DNA of 17,033 nt from Streptomyces sp. WM6378 (lineage in GTDB: Bacteria > Actinomycetota > Actinomycetes > Streptomycetales > Streptomycetaceae). The translations under genes were made by a program, and so were the position numbers. This document shows positions 13,401-17,033 of this stretch, piece by piece. Location: positions 1-17,033 of the forward strand of contig NZ_LGDD01000026.1 in the NCBI RefSeq assembly GCF_001279695.1, written 5' to 3'. The notes below the pieces were generated by a model. The model saw only the letters and a list, made by a program, of their open reading frames with translations, was not told where the DNA came from and did not search any database. The number at the start of each line of letters is the position of its first letter. Positions within the stretch are counted from its first letter, which is position 1.

Positions 13401-14137
13401 TAGCGGGAGTTCAGCTTGATCGTGCGAAGCCGCCCGGCGAAGAGGCACCGCCCGACCTCCCGCAGCTTGCCGGTCTCCTGGTCCTCCTGGCCGAAGCCCT
13501 TGACGACCCGGACCCCGGACACGGCGCCGTCGACGACCCCGGCGACGGCGGCGGCCTGGCCCTGGGCGTACCAGGTGGCGGGGAAGAGGCGGGTGCGGCT
13601 GCGCTTGGCGATGAACCAGAGGGCGGGCGCCACGGCGAGGGCGACCAGCGTGAGCAGCGGCGAGAGCCACGCCATGATCACGATGGAGATGATGAAGAGC
13701 AGGACGTTGCCGATGGTCATCGGCAACATGAAGAGGAGGCCCTGGATCAGCTGGAGGTCGCTGGTGGCCCGCCCGACGACCTGCCCGGTTGACAGCTCGT
13801 CCTGGCGCCGCCCGTCGAGCCGGGTGATCGTGCCGTACATCTCGGTGCGCAGGTCGTGCTGGACGTCGAGGGCGAGCCGCCCTCCGTAGTACCGCCGTAT
13901 GTACGTGAGCCCGTACACCACGACGGCGGAGGCTATGAGGAGCCCGGTCCAGACGGCGAGGGAGCGCGTGTGGTGGCCGATGACGTCGTCGATGACCACC
14001 TTGGTGATCAGCGGGACGAGCGCCATGACGGCCATGCCGCCGAGCGACGAGCCGAGGGCCAGCACGACATTGCGCCGGTACCGCCAGGCGTACCCGGTCA
14101 GCCTGCGCCCCCACCCCTGTTGCGCACCCTCCGTCAC
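10415..14137 (-). CDS. Fused full-length ABC exporter (TMD-NBD-TMD-NBD), multidrug type
   Basis: This 1240-aa membrane exporter is two fused type IV ABC half-transporters. The order is TMD1 (about 20-310), NBD1 (about 338-570), an acidic linker (571-665), TMD2 (about 666-960) and NBD2 (about 992-1230). NBD1 has Walker A 371-379, signature LSGGQ 475-479, Walker B LLVLDD with Asp500 where the catalytic Glu is expected, E419 in the Q-loop (VPEDSFLF) and H531. NBD2 has Walker A 1027-1035, canonical Q-loop (VPQEAYLF), signature LSAGQ 1131-1135, Walker B ILLLDE with Glu1156 and H1187. One ATP site is therefore degenerate and one canonical, as in heterodimeric exporters such as TM287/288. Substrates are unknown; lipids, drugs or natural products are typical. 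The GTG at 14137 follows GGGAGGA closely; an earlier in-frame codon at 14239 gives an unrelated Cys/Arg-rich extension. Confidence 0.94.
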   Translation of the reverse strand: MTEGAQQGWGRRLTGYAWRYRRNVVLALGSSLGGMAVMALVPLITKVVIDDVIGHHTRSLAVWTGLLIASAVVVYGLTYIRRYYGGRLALDVQHDLRTEMYGTITRLDGRRQDELSTGQVVGRATSDLQLIQGLLFMLPMTIGNVLLFIISIVIMAWLSPLLTLVALAVAPALWFIAKRSRTRLFPATWYAQGQAAAVAGVVDGAVSGVRVVKGFGQEDQETGKLREVGRCLFAGRLRTIKLNSRYTPALQAVPALGQVAMLALGGWLATRGEITLGTFVAFSTYLAQLVGPVRMLAMVLTVGQQARAGVERVLELIDTEPSIEDGKEELSPDAPATVEFDDVSFGYDDERPVLKGFSLDIRPGETVAVVGSSGSGKSTVSLLLPRFYDVSHGAVLVGGRDVRELTLSSLRAAIGLVPEDSFLFSDTVRANIAYGKPDATQEEIEKAARAAQADRFIAELPGGYDTAVGEHGLTLSGGQRQRLALARAILTDPRLLVLDDATSAVDARVEHEIHEALKSVMAGRTTLLIAHRRSTLGLADRIAVLDGGRLAAIGTHEELQRDSALYRRLLTDPDELGAVSPGHLPAAPLADEEDHSVRDELDAEFDVERGITPPLWVREEKADSAAPGGMPATPELLAQVEALPPATDTPGIDEAKAVQAEDSYGLRRLLRGFGLPLLVSLLLVAIDAGGSLVLPVLIRHGIDQGVTQLALGAVWAASGLALVTVAIQWLAQTGETRMTGRTGERVLYTLRLKIFAQLQRLGLDYYERELTGRIMTRMTTDVDALSTFLQTGLVTAFVSVVTFFGIMVALLVIDIELALVVFATLPLLIVGTYFFRKKSVQAYELARERVSAVNADLQESVSGLRIVQAFRREHDGAERFADRSDHYRQARVRGQWLISVYFPFVQLLSSVAAAAVLIVGAGRVDNGTLTTGALVAYLLYIDLFFAPVQQLSQVFDGYQQAAVSLGRIQELLQEKTSTEEAAEPLDVLSLRGEIAFENVDFAYGDDEEALSGVDVRIPAGQTVAFVGETGAGKSTLVKLVARFYDPTGGRVTADGTDLRDLDITAYRHRLGVVPQEAYLFEGTVRDAIAYGRPDASDAQVEAAARAVGAHDMIATLDGGYLHEVAERGRNLSAGQRQLLALARAELVDPDILLLDEATAALDLATEAQVNQATERLTGRRTTLVVAHRLTTAARADRVIVMDHGRVAEDGTHDELLALDGKYARLWRTFVGEAEADAVAV

Positions 14138-14165
14138 GTGATTCCTCCCGTTGGTACCTGTCCTG

Positions 14166-14193
14166 CCGCAAGCCCCAACACGGGGGCCTGCGG
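14166..14193 (-). terminator. Hairpin between the ThDP enzyme and ABC exporter genes
   Basis: CCGCAAGCCCC (14166-14176) pairs with GGGGGCCTGCGG (14182-14193) with one mismatch around a 5-nt loop. It lies 57 nt after the ThDP enzyme stop and about 29 nt before the ABC start on the same strand. It should end the upstream operon's transcript; a role as an attenuator in the ABC leader cannot be excluded. Confidence 0.6.
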
Positions 14194-14249
14194 ATTTCAT
14201 CCCGCCGCAACAAATACGGGACGTAAGGACTAGGACCACACCCGGCGCG

Positions 14250-15920
14250 CTACAGGTGCGTCGGCGCGAACATCTTCAGGAGGGCGGGCAGCACGACCAC
14301 CGAGGGGCCAGGGGCGGCCAGCGCCTTGGAGAGGTCGGCGGTCAGGGTGTCCGCGCTCGTGCGGACCGCCGGGACGCCGAAGGACTCGGCGAGGGCGACG
14401 AAGTCCGGGCGGGCCAGTTCGGTGGCGGTGGCCTCGCCGAACGTGTCCGTCATGTACTCGCGCAGGATGCCGTAGCCGCCGTCGTCGACGATCAGCCAGG
14501 TGACCGGCAGGTCGTACTGCTTGGCGGTGGCGAGCTCGGCGATCGAGTACATGGCCCCGCCGTCGCCGGACACCGCGAGGACCGGGCGGCCGGGGTCGGC
14601 GACGGCCGCACCGAGCGCCGCCGGGAAGCCGTAGCCGAGGCCCCCCGCGCCCTGCGCCGAGTGCATCGCGCCGGGCCAGGCGGACCAGGCCCAGTACGCG
14701 AGGATCGTCATGTCCCAGAAGCTGGGCGCCCCCGCGGGCAGGGCCTCGCGCACGGCGGCCAGGATGCGCTGCTCCTCGCCGAGGTCCTGCGCGTCGATAC
14801 GGGCCCGTACCTTCGCCAGGACGGTCCGTACCCGCTCGGCCGCCGTCGCGTCCGTACGGTCCGGGACCGTTTCGAGCAGGGCCTGGAGGGCGATGCGGGC
14901 GTCCGCGTGGATGCCGAGGGCCGGGTGGTTGGACTCCAGCTTGCCGAGGTCGGCCTCGATCTGGATGATCCGGCCGCGCGGCTGGAAGGTGTGATAGTTC
15001 GACGACAGCTCGCCGAGCCCGGAGCCGACCACGAGCAGGACGTCCGCGTCCTCAAGGAAGTCCGTGGTGTGCCGGTCCTCCAGCCAGGACTGGAGCGAGA
15101 GCGGGTGCTCCCAGGGGAAGGCGCCCTTGCCGCCGAAGGTCGTCACGACCGGCGCGTCCAGCTTCTCGGCGAGCGCGAGGAGCTTGCCCGAGGCGTCGGC
15201 GCGTACGACTCCGCCGCCCGCGATGATCACCGGGCGGGCCGCGTTGGCCATCAACCCGGCTGCCACGGCGGTCAGTTCGGGGCGGGGGACGATGTCTTCG
15301 GGGAAGGCGTCCATGGGAGTGACGACGGGCAGGAGTGTCTCCGCGAGGAGCACGTCCTGCGGGATCTCCACCCACACCGGCCCGTGCGGCGCGGTCAGCG
15401 CCGACTCCCAGGCCGCGGCGATCGCCGACGGAATCTGCGACTGGCTGCGCACCGTATGGACGGACTTCACGACGTCACGGAAGGACGCCTTCTGGTCGCG
15501 CAGCTCGTGCAGATAGCCGTGCCGTCCGCCGCCAAGTCCCGCCGTGGGGACCTGACTTGAGATGGCGATGACCGGGGACGAGGCGGCCGCCGCCTCTTGG
15601 AGCGCGGCAAGGGAGGTCAGCGCGCCGGGGCCGGTCGAGAGCAGCAGCGGGGCCGCCTCGCCGGTGATCCGGCCGTACGCGTCGGCCGCGAAGCCCGCGT
15701 TGTTCTCGACCCTGAGCCCGATGTAGTCGAGGTCCGAGCGGCGCAGCGCGTCGAACATGCCGAGCGCGTGCTGGCCCGGCAGTCCGAACACGGTGGTGGC
15801 GCCGAGGCCCGCGAGGGTCTCGACGACCAGGTCACCGCCGCCCCGCCCGGCGGGAGGATTGAGGGCGGCAGCGGTCTGCGCCTCGGTCGGGCGCAGCACC
15901 ACGTCGTGGTCGTGGGTCAT
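14250..15920 (-). CDS. Thiamine diphosphate-dependent enzyme (acetolactate synthase / 2-oxoacid decarboxylase-like)
   Basis: This 556-aa enzyme of the acetolactate synthase/pyruvate decarboxylase family has the usual three domains: PYR (about 28-195), central (about 212-350) and PP (about 385-550). The cofactor-activating Glu is E72 in RVENNAGFAADAYGR. The ThDP/Mg motif starts at GDG (452-454) and ends 24 residues later in VDDGG (478-482), where most family members have Asn-Asn. It begins at the ATG at 15920, whose A is also the last base of the ureohydrolase stop (TGATG), so the two are translationally coupled. Partnership with a ureohydrolase suggests a guanidino or amino 2-oxoacid substrate, for example 2-ketoarginine decarboxylation, and argues against branched-chain amino acid synthesis. 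No small regulatory subunit gene is present. Family is certain, substrate inferred. Confidence 0.9.
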   Translation of the reverse strand: MTHDHDVVLRPTEAQTAAALNPPAGRGGGDLVVETLAGLGATTVFGLPGQHALGMFDALRRSDLDYIGLRVENNAGFAADAYGRITGEAAPLLLSTGPGALTSLAALQEAAAASSPVIAISSQVPTAGLGGGRHGYLHELRDQKASFRDVVKSVHTVRSQSQIPSAIAAAWESALTAPHGPVWVEIPQDVLLAETLLPVVTPMDAFPEDIVPRPELTAVAAGLMANAARPVIIAGGGVVRADASGKLLALAEKLDAPVVTTFGGKGAFPWEHPLSLQSWLEDRHTTDFLEDADVLLVVGSGLGELSSNYHTFQPRGRIIQIEADLGKLESNHPALGIHADARIALQALLETVPDRTDATAAERVRTVLAKVRARIDAQDLGEEQRILAAVREALPAGAPSFWDMTILAYWAWSAWPGAMHSAQGAGGLGYGFPAALGAAVADPGRPVLAVSGDGGAMYSIAELATAKQYDLPVTWLIVDDGGYGILREYMTDTFGEATATELARPDFVALAESFGVPAVRTSADTLTADLSKALAAPGPSVVVLPALLKMFAPTHL

Positions 15921-16888
15921 CAGGCGGTCCGGGACGCCGCGATCTGGCGGGACATGATCGTCGTCAGCTCGTAGGCGGTGTGCGAGGCGGCCACGCTGGT
16001 GATCTCGGCGTGGTCGTAGGCCGGGGCGACCTCGACGACGTCGGCGGAGACCAGGTTGCAGGAAGCGAGGCCCCGCAGGATCTCCAGGAGCTCGCGCGAG
16101 GTCATGCCGCCGGCCTCGGGGGTGCCGGTGCCGGGCGCGTGGGCCGGGTCGAGGCAGTCGATGTCGATGGAGATGTAGAGCGGGCGGTCGCCGATGCGCT
16201 GGCGCAGCTGGTCGGCGACCTCGTCGGCGCCGCGCCGGTAGACGTCGGCGGAGGTGACGATGCCGAAGCCCATCTTCTCGTCGTCGGTCAGGTCCTGCTT
16301 GCCGTACAGCGGGCCGCGGGTGCCGACGTGGGAGAGCGCCTCGGTGTCGAGGATGCCCTCCTCGACGGCCCGGCGGAACGGGGTGCCGTGGGTGTACTCG
16401 GCGCCGAAGTAGGTGTCCCAGGTGTCGAGGTGCGCGTCGAAGTGGAGCAGCGCGACCGGGCCGTGCTTCTTGGCGACCGAGCGGAGCAGCGGCAGCGCGA
16501 TGGTGTGGTCACCGCCGAGCGTCATCATGCGGGCGCCCGTCCCGAGAAGATCATCAGCGGCGGCCTCGATGGTCTCGACGGCCTCGTTGATGTTGAACGG
16601 GTTGGCCGCGATGTCACCGGCGTCGGCGACCTGGGCGAGCGCGAAGGGCGAGGCGTCCTGCGCCGGGTTGTACGGGCGAAGGAGGCGGGAGGCCTCGCGG
16701 ATGGCGTTGCCGCCGAAGCGGGCGCCGGGGCGGTAGGACACACCGCTGTCGAAGGGCACACCGACGACGGCGACATCGGCGGTGCCGACCTCGTCGAGGC
16801 GGGGCAGCCGGGCGAAGGTCGCGGGCCCGGCGTACCGCGGGATGCGGGACGAGTCGATCGGACCGCGCGGCGTTTCGTTGCTGCTCAT
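15920..16888 (-). CDS. Agmatinase/guanidinobutyrase-family ureohydrolase (SpeB-like)
   Basis: This 322-aa enzyme of the arginase/agmatinase superfamily hydrolyses a guanidino group to urea and an amine using two Mn ions. All six metal ligands are visible: H128 (GGDHT), D151, H153 and D155 ([10 protein letters not shown]), and D242 and D244 ([19 protein letters not shown]). The sequence type, with [14 protein letters not shown] near the N-terminus, fits agmatinase, guanidinobutyrase or guanidinopropionase; these cannot be separated by eye. The ATG at 16888 follows GAAGGG at 8 nt. The gene is first in a two-gene operon with the ThDP enzyme. The 47 nt upstream of the start reach the stop codon of a transposase gene on the same strand, so its native promoter region is short or replaced. 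Confidence 0.93.
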   Translation of the reverse strand: MSSNETPRGPIDSSRIPRYAGPATFARLPRLDEVGTADVAVVGVPFDSGVSYRPGARFGGNAIREASRLLRPYNPAQDASPFALAQVADAGDIAANPFNINEAVETIEAAADDLLGTGARMMTLGGDHTIALPLLRSVAKKHGPVALLHFDAHLDTWDTYFGAEYTHGTPFRRAVEEGILDTEALSHVGTRGPLYGKQDLTDDEKMGFGIVTSADVYRRGADEVADQLRQRIGDRPLYISIDIDCLDPAHAPGTGTPEAGGMTSRELLEILRGLASCNLVSADVVEVAPAYDHAEITSVAASHTAYELTTIMSRQIAASRTA

Positions 16889-16935
16889 CTGAATTGCCCT
16901 TCGTTTCAGCGTTTATGCGCTTTATCAGTGTGACT

Positions 16936-17033
16936 CTAGTGACCTGAGTCGTTGATGCGTCGGCAGTAGTTGGCGAGGCTGTTGAGAATCTGGTCGGCGG
17001 TCTTGTGCCACACATAGGGGCGGGGGTTGGTGT
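16936..17033 (-). mobile_element. Transposase C-terminus (IS630-like), cut by the window edge
   Basis: The minus strand from the right edge encodes NPRPYVWHKTADQILNSLAN and then YCRRINDSGH before a TAG stop (16936-16938). This reads as the end of a DDE transposase of the IS630/Tc1-mariner type, whose C-termini commonly have PYVWHKTADEIL-like segments and end in SGH. Only 31 codons are visible, so completeness of the element is unknown. The IS end should lie between 16889 and 16935; GACTC/GAGTC inverted segments (16932-16936, 16946-16950) overlap the stop, but I cannot place the terminal repeat. Confidence 0.75.

Noticed and set aside
10349..13792. A very long open frame on the plus strand opposite the ABC exporter gene
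   Set aside because: It is antisense to an unmistakable ABC protein with all motifs. Its product is Gly/Asp/Glu/Arg/Val-rich without domains, the usual mirror frame of a high-GC gene.
14250..16888. Part of a clavam biosynthetic cluster (carboxyethylarginine synthase plus proclavaminate amidinohydrolase)
   Set aside because: No beta-lactam synthetase or clavaminate synthase genes are next to the pair. The flanks are an ABC exporter and an insertion sequence.

Overview
The window is very GC-rich, with strong third-position G/C and frequent GTG starts. It carries families typical of filamentous actinomycetes: a Scr1/WhiJ-like helix-turn-helix protein with a DUF397 partner, an S37 peptidase, a Tat-exported GH3 hydrolase and Streptomyces-style intergenic GC hairpins. 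It is almost certainly chromosomal DNA of a Streptomyces or close relative.

Layout, left to right. (i) 1-303 is non-coding and holds GC-rich dispersed repeats. (ii) 304-1146 (+) is a TIM-barrel sugar isomerase/epimerase; its 3' end overlaps an EamA-type cysteine/O-acetylserine exporter gene (998-1978, -). That gene is divergent from a LysR regulator (2068-2973, +), and a strong palindrome lies between them. (iii) 2963-4070 (-) is a helix-turn-helix/DUF5753 regulator translationally overlapped with a DUF397 protein that has a duplicated motif. A 73-aa orphan gene (4184-4405, +) is divergent from it. (iv) 4606-5061 (+) is an AhpD-like carboxymuconolactone decarboxylase-family protein preceded by an exact ECF41-type promoter (4525-4551). 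(v) 5062-5623 is non-coding and holds a terminator hairpin, a 17-bp palindrome, a candidate promoter and four tandem 18-bp palindromic repeats. It leads into a Tat-exported GH3 enzyme of NagZ type (5624-7435, +). (vi) 7555-10319 encodes more exported proteins: a cysteine-rich lipoprotein (+), a prolyl tri/tetrapeptidyl aminopeptidase-like S37 protease (-) and a small four-cysteine secreted protein (-). (vii) 10415-14137 (-) is a fused, asymmetric ABC exporter. (viii) 14250-16888 (-) is a translationally coupled pair, a ureohydrolase followed by a ThDP-dependent enzyme. (ix) 16936-17033 (-) is the C-terminal end of a transposase lying immediately upstream of the ureohydrolase.

How the parts work together. 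The EamA/LysR pair looks like a self-contained metabolite-export switch. The HTH/DUF397 pair is a developmental-type regulatory module. The GH3, S37, lipoprotein and small secreted proteins form a run of cell-envelope and extracellular functions, each with its own hairpin terminator. The ureohydrolase and ThDP enzyme probably act in one guanidino-compound (arginine-derived) pathway. I found no tRNA, rRNA, CRISPR array or complete biosynthetic cluster.

The observations most worth following are the ECF41 promoter on the AhpD-like gene, the repeat array in the GH3 leader with possible pairing to the ribosome binding site, the degenerate/consensus ATP-site asymmetry in the fused ABC protein, and the insertion sequence abutting the ureohydrolase/ThDP operon.
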